A stretch of DNA of 64,000 nt from Candidatus Thorarchaeota archaeon (GTDB lineage: Archaea > Asgardarchaeota > Thorarchaeia > Thorarchaeales > Thorarchaeaceae). This document shows positions 35,704-43,756 of the stretch, piece by piece. The translations under genes were made by a program, and so were the position numbers. The stretch's first letter is position 1. Each line of letters starts with the position of its first letter. The notes under the pieces are model-generated. The model made no database searches, was not told the origin of the DNA, and saw only the letters and a list, made by a program, of their open reading frames with translations. The stretch lies in NCBI GenBank assembly GCA_019057475.1, contig DXJO01000028.1:34271-98270 (forward strand). The letters run 5' to 3'.

Positions 35704-36255
35704 CTAATAAGGAGTACTTTCATTGTTCGCAACTGCAATCAATCTTTTCGCGCGCGCCTTGCGAACGAACACGCGCAATATCGCTGAAAAAACTGCCAAA
35801 ACCAGATGCAATATGATTCCCAGCACCATCAACACTCGAGCGATGTCGTTGGAAATCCACTGCACTAAAAATCTGAGGAAATCCGGCAACACGTCTGCAA
35901 CATAAGCAAAGTCAAAGGGAAAGACCACAAAGAGCCAAGCAATGCTGACAGTGACAAAAAAAAGTCCAGGAATGTCAAAGTCGCGAGAAAGGTTTTTGCA
36001 GCTAAATAGCATCAAGGCAGATGTAACAATCCAGTAAATCAGAGAACCATAAAGCAGAAGCATCTCCAACGTGCCGAATGTTGCAGTGAATAAACCTGTT
36101 GACCATGTCTGATGGGCAACGAAGTACAATCCAATCAAGACGCCAAACACAACTATAGCGATGGACGCGACACGCTCGTCATACGGGATGTCATCTTCCA
36201 CGTCTTCCTCTACGAGTTTAGAAAACCAGCTCTTAATCCCTTTGGTTTTGTTCAA
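35704..36255 (-). CDS. Four-helix membrane protein
   Basis: 183 residues. A charged N-terminus (EEDVEDDIPYDERVAS), four hydrophobic helices and a basic C-terminal tail (RVFVRKARAKRL). No family recognised. 37 bases downstream of the flavodoxin gene, so possibly cotranscribed. Confidence 0.7.
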   Translation of the reverse strand: MNKTKGIKSWFSKLVEEDVEDDIPYDERVASIAIVVFGVLIGLYFVAHQTWSTGLFTATFGTLEMLLLYGSLIYWIVTSALMLFSCKNLSRDFDIPGLFFVTVSIAWLFVVFPFDFAYVADVLPDFLRFLVQWISNDIARVLMVLGIILHLVLAVFSAILRVFVRKARAKRLIAVANNESTPY

Positions 36256-36292
36256 CCTGTTTTCTCCTTAGCGAATGCGTGTCCCAAATGTG

Positions 36293-36766
36293 TCAATCAT
36301 TCAAGATAATAGTTTTCAGTTTCTGAGCAAACTCTTCTGCATGTTTGAGGTCTTCAGCATTTGGTCTGCCCTTATTCATTCCCCCGAGATATTTCATGAA
36401 ACTATTAGTGTTAAAACCTTTACAAGCAAATTCATCAACAATCATGTAACCTTTGGATTGCAGTTTTTCCCTAAGCGTCGAGTGATCTTCAGCAACTTTT
36501 TTTTCTCCAAGCATAGCACTAGTTGAGAAAATGAATGCTTTCCTGTTGGTGACTTGTGGTAGTTCATCGGCAAGGTCAAGCAGAGATTTATGGTGTTTAT
36601 CACCGTATATCCCTGAGCCAAAGCCTACTAGACTATACTCCTGAAGCTCCTCAGGGTCTATTTGCCGTGGTGTTTTGATTTGTGCATTAAGAACTTTTGC
36701 GATGACCTTAGCGATTTTCTCAGTATTCTTGTGATGATATGAAAACAAGACCAATAGAGATTTCAT
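36293..36766 (-). CDS. Flavodoxin-like protein
   Basis: 157 residues. The phosphate-binding loop follows the first strand (LVLFSYHHKNTEKIA), then GFGSGIYG in the 50s-loop position and FSTSAML in the 90s loop. It matches the flavodoxin/MioC-like family that binds FMN and carries electrons or reduces quinones. Divergent to the MDR gene at 36.8 kb, with a 60-base shared promoter region. Confidence 0.85.
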   Translation of the reverse strand: MKSLLVLFSYHHKNTEKIAKVIAKVLNAQIKTPRQIDPEELQEYSLVGFGSGIYGDKHHKSLLDLADELPQVTNRKAFIFSTSAMLGEKKVAEDHSTLREKLQSKGYMIVDEFACKGFNTNSFMKYLGGMNKGRPNAEDLKHAEEFAQKLKTIILND

Positions 36767-36827
36767 TGGAGTCGTAAGATTAATGGCCCGGCATGCATAT
36801 TAATTTTCATAATTCGAGGGAATAGTG

Positions 36828-37805
36828 ATGAAAGCGATTGTTTATTCAAAATACGGGCCACCAGATGTTCTTCAGCTCAAAGAGGTAGAAAAGCCAACTC
36901 CTAAGGATAATGAAGTACTGGTAAGAGTATTTGCAACAACAGTATCATCAGGGGATATACGAATGCGAAGTTTCGATGTCCCTCGCTCTTACTGGCTCTT
37001 CGCGCGAATGAGTCTTGGTTTTAGAAAACCAAAGCAGCCTATACTGGGTATGGATCTAGCTGGGGAAGTTGAAGCAGTAGGCAAAGATGTAACGCTGTTT
37101 AAGAAGGGTGACCAAGTTTTTGCATCTGCTGGTTTTGGAATGGGTGCTTATGCCGAGTACAAATGTCTGCCTGAAGAAGGAGGGGTGGCAATAAAACCAA
37201 CCAATATGACCTATGAGGAAGCCGCCGCTGTTCCTTTTGGAGGACTTACAGCATTGTATTTTCTTAGAAAAGGAAATATCCAGAGCGGACAAACAGTTCT
37301 AATCTATGGCGCTTCTGGTAGTGTAGGTACTTTTGCTGTACAGCTGGCTAAGCACTTCGGGGCAGAAGTTACCGGGGTATGTAGTACCACAAATCTAGAA
37401 ATGGTGAAAGATCTGGGAGCCGACAAGGTCATTGATTACACTCAGGAAGATTTCACCAAAAGCGGTGAGACCTATGATGTTATTTTTGACGTGGTAGGCA
37501 AAAGGTCATTTTCAGATTGCATAAGATCGCTAAAGGAAAATGGAATCTACCTTGATGCTGTTGCCTCGCCGTCACGAAGTGTTCGAGCGCGTTGGACTGC
37601 AATGAGAAGCAGCAAGAAAGTAGTAGGTGGGACAGCAACTGATAACGCTGAAGATCTAATTTTCCTTAAGGAGCTCATTGAGGCGGGAAAGATGAAATCG
37701 GTCATAGATAGACGCTATCCCTTGGAACAAATTGCCAAGGCTCATACCTATGTTGACAAAGGGCACAAGAAAGGAAACGTAGTAATGACTTTGGACCATC
37801 TCTAA
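36828..37805 (+). CDS. Medium-chain quinone-oxidoreductase-like enzyme
   Basis: 325 residues, the longer of two intact MDR paralogues. GroES-like domain ([18 protein letters not shown]), [15 protein letters not shown]ossmann motif, FDVVGK, and C-terminal [16 protein letters not shown]. No structural-zinc cysteines, so of the QOR/enoyl-reductase type. ATG at 36828 preferred over an in-frame GTG at 36825. A long hairpin lies 145 bases past the stop. Confidence 0.9.
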   Translation: MKAIVYSKYGPPDVLQLKEVEKPTPKDNEVLVRVFATTVSSGDIRMRSFDVPRSYWLFARMSLGFRKPKQPILGMDLAGEVEAVGKDVTLFKKGDQVFASAGFGMGAYAEYKCLPEEGGVAIKPTNMTYEEAAAVPFGGLTALYFLRKGNIQSGQTVLIYGASGSVGTFAVQLAKHFGAEVTGVCSTTNLEMVKDLGADKVIDYTQEDFTKSGETYDVIFDVVGKRSFSDCIRSLKENGIYLDAVASPSRSVRARWTAMRSSKKVVGGTATDNAEDLIFLKELIEAGKMKSVIDRRYPLEQIAKAHTYVDKGHKKGNVVMTLDHL

Positions 37806-37950
37806 ATGAAATCAATCCGTGAATAAGTAAGGATCTTCTCTTCAGGATGACCAAAGTCTGTCAAGGAATCCTCCGTCTGAACTTAGAAATCAATGCAAAT
37901 TCAAGGATAGTATTAGCTTTCTTACCTCTACCTTTTGGAGAAAGAAATGG

Positions 37951-37980
37951 GGTGAGAGGGGCTTGTGCCTCCTCTCATCC
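37951..37980. terminator. Long imperfect hairpin between convergent genes
   Basis: GGTGAGAGGGGC, loop TTGT, GCCTCCTCTCATCC: about eleven pairs with one bulge. It sits between the MDR gene and a convergent membrane-protein gene and may end both. Confidence 0.5.
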
Positions 37981-37995
37981 TCGCCCACTATTGTG

Positions 37996-38391
37996 CTATC
38001 CTTCCTGTTTCATGTATGAGTAAATGCCAAGTATCAGAAGTATGGGCATTATGATAAGGTCCATGATATGCATGTTAATTGCTTCAGCAGAGAGTGATGA
38101 ATATAGCATGACAGTCACTGCACCTTCCATGATTATTGTACTCAAAATCAAAGAATACAGAACCAGATACGCCAATTTGACATGCTCCCAATCCTTTTTG
38201 AAAACTATTAGAAACGTGTAAATTGTAATTACTAATAGTACGCCACCAAACAATCTGGATTGGAACGGATCATTGAACCCGGTCATAGCTACTACCATAT
38301 CAAAAAGGAAAACAGCAAGAACGCCATATAGCAAACAAACAATTCCGTACGCCAAAAGGGAAATCTTTGTGATTTTTAGAATTTCGGTCAT
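37996..38391 (-). CDS. Four-helix membrane protein, TG[WF] family
   Basis: 131 residues. Four helices, with MTGF after the first and a charged KKDWEHVK before the third. Same length, helix spacing and key positions as the proteins at 60.3 and 63.3 kb (LTGW; ESDWERVE; TSWGQVE). I treat the three as paralogues. Function unknown. Confidence 0.75.
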   Translation of the reverse strand: MTEILKITKISLLAYGIVCLLYGVLAVFLFDMVVAMTGFNDPFQSRLFGGVLLVITIYTFLIVFKKDWEHVKLAYLVLYSLILSTIIMEGAVTVMLYSSLSAEAINMHIMDLIIMPILLILGIYSYMKQEG

Positions 38392-38705
38392 TCTCTCAAT
38401 TCAACTCCTTCTTTAGTCATATATCAGATGTTAATACCAATATGTTGTTTAATCATATTGATGTTATATAGTGGGCTCTTCTATGATATAAATCCGTTCT
38501 AATCCGATTAGAAACTGCTACCAATCCTTGCTATAGCGCCCCCCAGTGGCGTTTGAGTGTCACACGTGTAATTACAATGATGAGTGAATGAAATGAAGAT
38601 GGAGATATCCCTGAGGAAAGAATGGGCTGTCATCATTACTATGGCAAGTATTCGTGTGCAAACTTAGATAAGGAATTTACATGATATCTGTGGCGGCCGC
38701 AACCA
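38392..38705. other. Intergenic region with palindrome upstream of aldo/keto reductase
   Basis: 314 bases. GATATAAAT near 38485 is a TATA candidate on the plus strand, followed by the palindrome described separately. A short open frame from about 38594 (MKMEISLRKEWAVIIT start, 24 codons) might be a stub of a lost gene; too short to call. Confidence 0.4.
38498..38512. promoter_or_regulatory. Palindrome after TATA box
   Basis: TCTAATC C GATTAGA: 7-base perfect arms about ten bases after GATATAAAT. The position fits a repressor operator for a plus-strand transcript leading to the aldo/keto reductase. No cognate regulator identified. Confidence 0.35.
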
Positions 38706-39581
38706 ATGATAGCCAAACAACATTTCGGTCGCACTGGACATGCAAGCACGCGAATCATTTTTGGCTCGTATGCTTTGAGTAAAGCGACACAAGTCGAGGC
38801 GGACCACACGCTTGACCTCTTACTGCAATATGGCGTTAATCACATTGACACGGCACCTATGTACGGGAATGCTGAGAAGCGTATCGGCCCATGGATGGAG
38901 ACGCATCGCAAGGATTTCTTCATCGCTACAAAAACGCGCAAGCGCACATACCAGGGAGCCTGGGATAATCTGCAGCGTTCCCTTGATCGCCTACACGTTG
39001 ACTATGTGGACCTTTGGCAGATGCATGGTTTGACCAACCCCGTGGCATGGGAAAAAGCGATGGGGCCGGGAGGAGCTTTGGACGCCTTCGTCGAGGCACG
39101 CGATAAAGGATTGGTGCGCTTCTTAGGCGTAACAGGACACGGAATCAAAACACCTGCGGTGCATAAACGCAGCCTCGAACGTTTTAATTTCGATTCAGTC
39201 CTGTTGCCTTACAATTATTCGTTGATGCAGAATCCGCGGTATGCTGCTGATTTCAAGGAACTCCTCACCCTGTGTCGCGAACGCAACACCGCTGTGCAGA
39301 CCATCAAATCTATTGCCCGACGACCATGGGAAAATCGCCCTAAGACCTACAACACGTATTTCTATGAACCATTGGAAACTCAAGATGCTATTGATAAGAC
39401 GGTGCATTGGGTCCTGGGTTATCCAGACATTTTTCTAATCACGGCTGGGGATATCCAGCTTCAGCCCAAGATACTGGATGCTGCAAACCGCTTTGAGGAG
39501 CGGCCATCCGACGCGGAAATGGGGGCCCTAGTCGAAAAGCTTGACATTCAACCGATTTGGAGAACTTATAGGCGAAGATAG
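38706..39581 (+). CDS. Aldo/keto reductase
   Basis: 291 residues, (alpha/beta)8 aldo/keto reductase. Catalytic tetrad positions are visible: Asp and Tyr in DTAPMYGN, Lys in ATKTRKR, His in WQMHGL. Reduces aldehydes or ketones with NADPH. The DNA is clearly richer in G and C than the AT-rich genes on both sides, with more CGC and GCG codons, which suggests separate acquisition. No close functional partner nearby. Confidence 0.92.
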   Translation: MIAKQHFGRTGHASTRIIFGSYALSKATQVEADHTLDLLLQYGVNHIDTAPMYGNAEKRIGPWMETHRKDFFIATKTRKRTYQGAWDNLQRSLDRLHVDYVDLWQMHGLTNPVAWEKAMGPGGALDAFVEARDKGLVRFLGVTGHGIKTPAVHKRSLERFNFDSVLLPYNYSLMQNPRYAADFKELLTLCRERNTAVQTIKSIARRPWENRPKTYNTYFYEPLETQDAIDKTVHWVLGYPDIFLITAGDIQLQPKILDAANRFEERPSDAEMGALVEKLDIQPIWRTYRRR

Positions 39582-39802
39582 AAAGGAAGACGCCATTACT
39601 GTATCTTATGAGTGCGTAGATTGTGAAGCACCATTCCGGTCTATAACGAGATTCATGCGTTAACTCCTCAGAATTCTAGGATTCAGCTCTCTCCAAAGAA
39701 GATTAATAAAATTGGACCGGAGTATTGAATTTAGCAAAAGGAATCTCAAACGATAAACCAAAGGCCAATTTCGAAATAATCAACAAATGGAAAGTGAAGA
39801 AA

Positions 39803-40474
39803 ATGAGAAAAAGATCGATGGGTATACTCTTTGTTCTGCTATTAGTTACTGCCGTGGTTATTGGTGGACTATACGTGTTACTCACCCAAACGGAATTGGT
39901 CGACTATGATGAAACAGTGACTATCCATGAGGACACCTATTCAAGTGCTGAAAACATTTCAATTTACTATGATGTTTGTTTTCACAATGCAACATTCAAT
40001 GTGGTTGATGACCCTGGTTTCATGATCAGAATTAATTGGAAACTCACAGTCCTTGTCGAAGGAGCAAAAGGAAAAAACACGAATCTTCAAGTAACAAATA
40101 CTTCGTATGGCAAGTATGTGACCATTCAGATATTGAAAGAAAACCCCGGTGATATTTGTGCATTAAATAAAGGAGATGCAGAAGCAACCGTTAATGTTAC
40201 CATTAATAGCGCCTATACCCTTGATATAGAGGCGTTGGCAGGACATGGAAATATCAATCTAACTGCCAGCGAAGCGACTTTTGACGATATTTACTTTCAT
40301 CATGGTATAAATTGTCCAGGCAATAACGGAATCGACATAACGAATTCAACGGTTTATGGGGATCTAACCTGTCAAGTCACAACAGGTTACTTCTGGGTAA
40401 GACTTGAGGACGTATATGTTGGAGGTACATTGTCATGTACACCAGCAACTAGTGGAACACTAATAAGAATATGA
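39803..40474 (+). CDS. Membrane-anchored secreted beta-rich protein
   Basis: About 223 residues. One N-terminal membrane helix (ILFVLLLVTAVVIGGLYVLL) then an extracytoplasmic domain of short beta strands with repeated N-x-S/T sites (NVTIN, NLTAS, NSTVYG) and four or five cysteines. The pattern suggests a small beta-helix or DUF4097-like surface protein. ATG at 39803 preferred over upstream in-frame starts that add a hydrophilic leader. No function predicted. Confidence 0.65.
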   Translation: MRKRSMGILFVLLLVTAVVIGGLYVLLTQTELVDYDETVTIHEDTYSSAENISIYYDVCFHNATFNVVDDPGFMIRINWKLTVLVEGAKGKNTNLQVTNTSYGKYVTIQILKENPGDICALNKGDAEATVNVTINSAYTLDIEALAGHGNINLTASEATFDDIYFHHGINCPGNNGIDITNSTVYGDLTCQVTTGYFWVRLEDVYVGGTLSCTPATSGTLIRI

Positions 40475-40505
40475 AGAAACTCCACCGGGGCGTAATTCCC
40501 GAGGA

Positions 40506-41447
40506 TCATTTCTTATCAACATCTGCCGTCATCCCAAGGTCTGACATTAAGCTATCAAGTTGCTGAACCTCGTGAAACTTCAGTAGCTTCTTTATGGACT
40601 CATATCCAAGATATTTGTCCTTTCCTTCTCCAATAATATGATCAGCATATTTGCGTGTGAATGCCCTCTCTATCGCTAGGTAAAGTCCTAGTCCTCGCTC
40701 AATCACATCTTTATCTGCCTGAAGTTCGCTGTGTAAATCAGCACCTAGTGCAATATGTGAGAGTTCATGCGATAATAATCCAAAAAGAGCCGGCTCAGGC
40801 CAATCTCTTACAGCTGCATTGCATCTAATTACATCCGACTTGTCTTGGCTCCAAATGATTACTGCATTCGCCCCTGTTCGCCCCCATACAACATTCACAT
40901 TTCTATCTTTGATATCGCCATACTCTTTACTCATCAAGGTGAAAATGAAATCCTCAAATTTCCTAGTATGAGGATAATCTTCCAATCTTCCTGAGATCTG
41001 AGATTCCAATTTTCTTGAGATCTGATTTCTGAGATTCCAATCTTTCTGAGATCTGATCCGAGAATCTGAATCATTCATGTGGGTTGATTGAGTGCTTTTC
41101 TCCAGAGAGAAGAGCGCATCAATCAGTTTCGTTCCATAGTCGTTGATTACGAACCTATTTTTCGCATAAGCGCGAACGTCCTTCTCCGCAACATCCCATG
41201 TTCGCTCAACCACTTTTACATCCGCCAGCATTCGACAGTACCTAAATGCAGACGACCTACTAAGACTAAATCCAGCAATAACATCTTCAACATTGAATCC
41301 CCCCTCATTCTCATATAGCCACAATAGGAGCGAGAATGTTGTTCTGTTTTTGAACACATTGTGCATTTTGAAGAATAATGAATTTGAATAGAATGGGATT
41401 AGCTTTGCTACCTCTGTTTGGACAGTCTCAAAATTTGAGATTGGCAT
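40506..41447 (-). CDS. Winged-helix protein with HEXXH metallopeptidase-like domain
   Basis: 313 residues. N-terminal helix-turn-helix (FNVEDVIAGFSLSRSSAFRY region), a low-complexity linker built from a DNA repeat, then a domain with LLSHELSHIALG, i.e. HEXXH, and a downstream ELQADKD that could give the third zinc ligand. This resembles regulators that join an HTH and a gluzincin-like protease, as ImmA/IrrE proteins do, but the order and sequence differ and I do not assign it to them. Single gene convergent to the anchored protein. Confidence 0.6.
   Translation of the reverse strand: MPISNFETVQTEVAKLIPFYSNSLFFKMHNVFKNRTTFSLLLWLYENEGGFNVEDVIAGFSLSRSSAFRYCRMLADVKVVERTWDVAEKDVRAYAKNRFVINDYGTKLIDALFSLEKSTQSTHMNDSDSRIRSQKDWNLRNQISRKLESQISGRLEDYPHTRKFEDFIFTLMSKEYGDIKDRNVNVVWGRTGANAVIIWSQDKSDVIRCNAAVRDWPEPALFGLLSHELSHIALGADLHSELQADKDVIERGLGLYLAIERAFTRKYADHIIGEGKDKYLGYESIKKLLKFHEVQQLDSLMSDLGMTADVDKK
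40987..41066. repeat. Imperfect tandem repeat inside coding sequence
   Basis: Three diverged copies of a 25-31 base unit with cores CTGAGATCTGA and GAGATTCCAAT. In the minus-strand protein they encode a QKDWNLRNQIS-RKLESQIS-RLEDY linker. The in-frame copies suggest slippage or unequal recombination. Confidence 0.6.
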
Positions 41448-41496
41448 ATCATAGTATGAGAATCTGCCTCTAATAATCCTTCAGCTTTCCATACGT

Positions 41497-42318
41497 CTAG
41501 ACAGGGATATCTCGGCGCCGGAAGACAAGCAGGCTAGCTGCAATGAGAATGACGTTGACTCCTCCCAACACTAGGATGTCCCGCAGGAGGTTATCAAAGA
41601 ATCCCAGACCGAACAAGTCCATGGTGTTGTAGTAAAACCAGGTTGAGGCATACTTGATATCCTGCTGCGCTTCTGGGAAGTATTGCCAGAACGACCCGAT
41701 GAAGAACATCAGGAACGTTATCATCATGGTGGCTCCCATCGTCTTCTTTGTGTCCAAGAAAATCGTGGCGAACAATAGAGCAGTCATGACCATTGTGCCA
41801 AGATGCAGAACTACGACTACGTAGACCACGAACAGTCGGTCCCAGTGGAGTCCGAAATCAATGAACGTCGGTGAGGTTGCCATCCCCGCCCCGATGAATG
41901 CTACCACGATGCCTATGAGCCCAGCGGTGTAGAGGTATAAGAAGCCAATCTTGCCCGCGAGGTAGGAGGACCGGCTGATTGGTTTGGAGAGGATCAAGTC
42001 TATGGTCTTGTTCTCGACCTCTATCGGGAGCGCAGAGCTGGAGGTCATGTAAACCAGGAAGATGCCCACGAATATCCACATGAATGCGAAGAACTCAATG
42101 CCGACGAAGCCATAGGGAGTACTAAAGGCGACAAACCCACCAAAGAAGTCTGCTAACTCGGGCATACTTTCAAAGATATCTGCATATGCACTAATATCAA
42201 GATATTCCAACATTGCAACGATGCCGAGCCCCATCAGCCCTACGGCACCGCCGAACAAGAGGAGTGACCACTTCTTCTCGTAGAATTGCTCAATAATGAC
42301 CGAAAGCACCTTCAGCAT
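41497..42318 (-). CDS. ABC-2 type transporter permease
   Basis: 273 residues with six hydrophobic segments. SSSALPIEVENKTIDLILSKP (in two parts: SSALPIEVENKT and LILSKPISR) is the conserved cytoplasmic segment of ABC-2 permeases that carry drugs or lipids. It directly abuts the ATPase gene, no gap. Exporter substrate unknown. Confidence 0.9.
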   Translation of the reverse strand: MLKVLSVIIEQFYEKKWSLLLFGGAVGLMGLGIVAMLEYLDISAYADIFESMPELADFFGGFVAFSTPYGFVGIEFFAFMWIFVGIFLVYMTSSSALPIEVENKTIDLILSKPISRSSYLAGKIGFLYLYTAGLIGIVVAFIGAGMATSPTFIDFGLHWDRLFVVYVVVVLHLGTMVMTALLFATIFLDTKKTMGATMMITFLMFFIGSFWQYFPEAQQDIKYASTWFYYNTMDLFGLGFFDNLLRDILVLGGVNVILIAASLLVFRRRDIPV

Positions 42319-43272
42319 CTAAGATACCTCCGACGTGATTCTCTTCTCTTCCTGAACGGAGGCGGAGTCACCGTGGTAGTACTTCAAGAAGATATCCTCC
42401 AAGTCTGGGCTGGTGATGGAGAGGTCAGTGAACTGCACCTCGCGCAAGCTCTCGAGGAGTGTACGGAGGTCGTGTCGGTTCACTAGAAAGTGGGCGCGGG
42501 AGTCGTCGATGGAGAACTCTGCCACGATGTCCGCTGGAATTTGGATACGGAGAAGGGCCTCATCGGGAGTGGAATCGAACAGCAACTCCACTCGTTTCAG
42601 AGCGAGTCCCTTCAGCTTCTGCAAGGTCGCGACCTCAACGATGCTCCCGTTGCGGATGATTCCCACGCGGTGGGCGACCTTCTCGACCTCCCCGAGCATG
42701 TGAGAGCTCAGAAACACCGTGCAGCCGGACTCCGCTTGTTTCTCGTTGATGAGTCTATAAACATCCTGGGTGATTAGCGGGTCGAGACCCGCGGTCGGCT
42801 CGTCGAGGATGAGGAGCTCCACATCCGGCGCCAGAGCGAGAATCACCCCGATCTTTTGCTTGTTTCCCCTGGAGAGGTTGTTCATCTTCCGGTCGAGGTC
42901 AAGCCTAAGGACCGTGGCCATCTCCTCGACCCGCGCCCAGCTGATATCAGTATCGTAGAGTCCGAAGAGGTACTTTAGAATCCGGCGGCCGGTCTTATCC
43001 TTGAACTCGCCTAGTTCGCCAGGCAAGTAGGCGACGCGCTCGCGAATCCGCAGCGAGTCTTGATCCGGGTCGAGTCCAAACACTGACGCCTCTCCCGAAG
43101 TTTTGTGAATCAGCCCTAGAAGAGTCCGGATTGTGGTGGTCTTCCCCGCCCCGTTGGGGCCCAAGAAGCCAAAAACCTCTCCCTCGAGGACTTCCAGGTT
43201 TAGATTCTCGATGCCGCGGGACTCCCCGTAATACTTTGTAAGGTCTTGGCACCTGATAACGACATCGCTCAT
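42319..43272 (-). CDS. ABC transporter ATP-binding protein
   Basis: About 317 residues. Walker A GPNGAGKTTT, signature LSRGNKQKIG, Walker B LLILDEPTAGLD, H-loop SSHMLGE. The C-terminal 80 residues are the extension seen in DrrA/CcmA-type exporter ATPases. I choose ATG at 43272 (MSDVVIRC); the frame extends to 43299. The DNA here is GC-richer than its surroundings. Works with the permease downstream. Confidence 0.93.
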   Translation of the reverse strand: MSDVVIRCQDLTKYYGESRGIENLNLEVLEGEVFGFLGPNGAGKTTTIRTLLGLIHKTSGEASVFGLDPDQDSLRIRERVAYLPGELGEFKDKTGRRILKYLFGLYDTDISWARVEEMATVLRLDLDRKMNNLSRGNKQKIGVILALAPDVELLILDEPTAGLDPLITQDVYRLINEKQAESGCTVFLSSHMLGEVEKVAHRVGIIRNGSIVEVATLQKLKGLALKRVELLFDSTPDEALLRIQIPADIVAEFSIDDSRAHFLVNRHDLRTLLESLREVQFTDLSITSPDLEDIFLKYYHGDSASVQEEKRITSEVS

Positions 43273-43352
43273 AGCATGGAAACTTCTGGAATTTGCCAAT
43301 ATATCTTTACTTTTTCAGTGGGAGCAAGCACCATTATCTCTTGCTAATGCAA

Positions 43353-43661
43353 TTACAGGTCTGAAAGGTCCACTGCAGAACCCTGAGTACAATAATACTC
43401 CCAACGCATGCTCATCGTCTTAGTTAATCCGCATTCCGAGCACAGACAACCCTTTTGCTCATGGATCACTTCGCTTTTTCCTATGACACAAAAAACAGCA
43501 CGAGTTTCCCCAGCATCTGTACATGTTGAACATTTATCGCATTGACAAAGATGGAGAACTTGTCCAGCGCTTTTCTTCTGGTCTACCTCCGACATGCCTG
43601 CCATCATCGCTTTAGATTTCTCTTCGAAGGAAGATATTGACCAGTTTTCGATATTTGCCAT
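43353..43661 (-). CDS. DUF2769-like cysteine-rich protein
   Basis: 102 residues with nine cysteines: CQCDKCSTC, VFCVIGKS, GCLCSECG and a final YYC. The layout (C-x-C-x2-C-x2-C, FC-x-GKS, EQKGCLCxxC) matches the DUF2769 family of small archaeal proteins of unknown role, probably metal- or cluster-binding. Single gene. Confidence 0.75.
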   Translation of the reverse strand: MANIENWSISSFEEKSKAMMAGMSEVDQKKSAGQVLHLCQCDKCSTCTDAGETRAVFCVIGKSEVIHEQKGCLCSECGLTKTMSMRWEYYCTQGSAVDLSDL

Positions 43662-43756
43662 TCATAGCACCAACATTACACTCACTGCACGAGAATCAGA
43701 ATATAGTCTTATTCATACTCATTTCTTTCCACTTACAATTAGCCCTATCCGATAGG

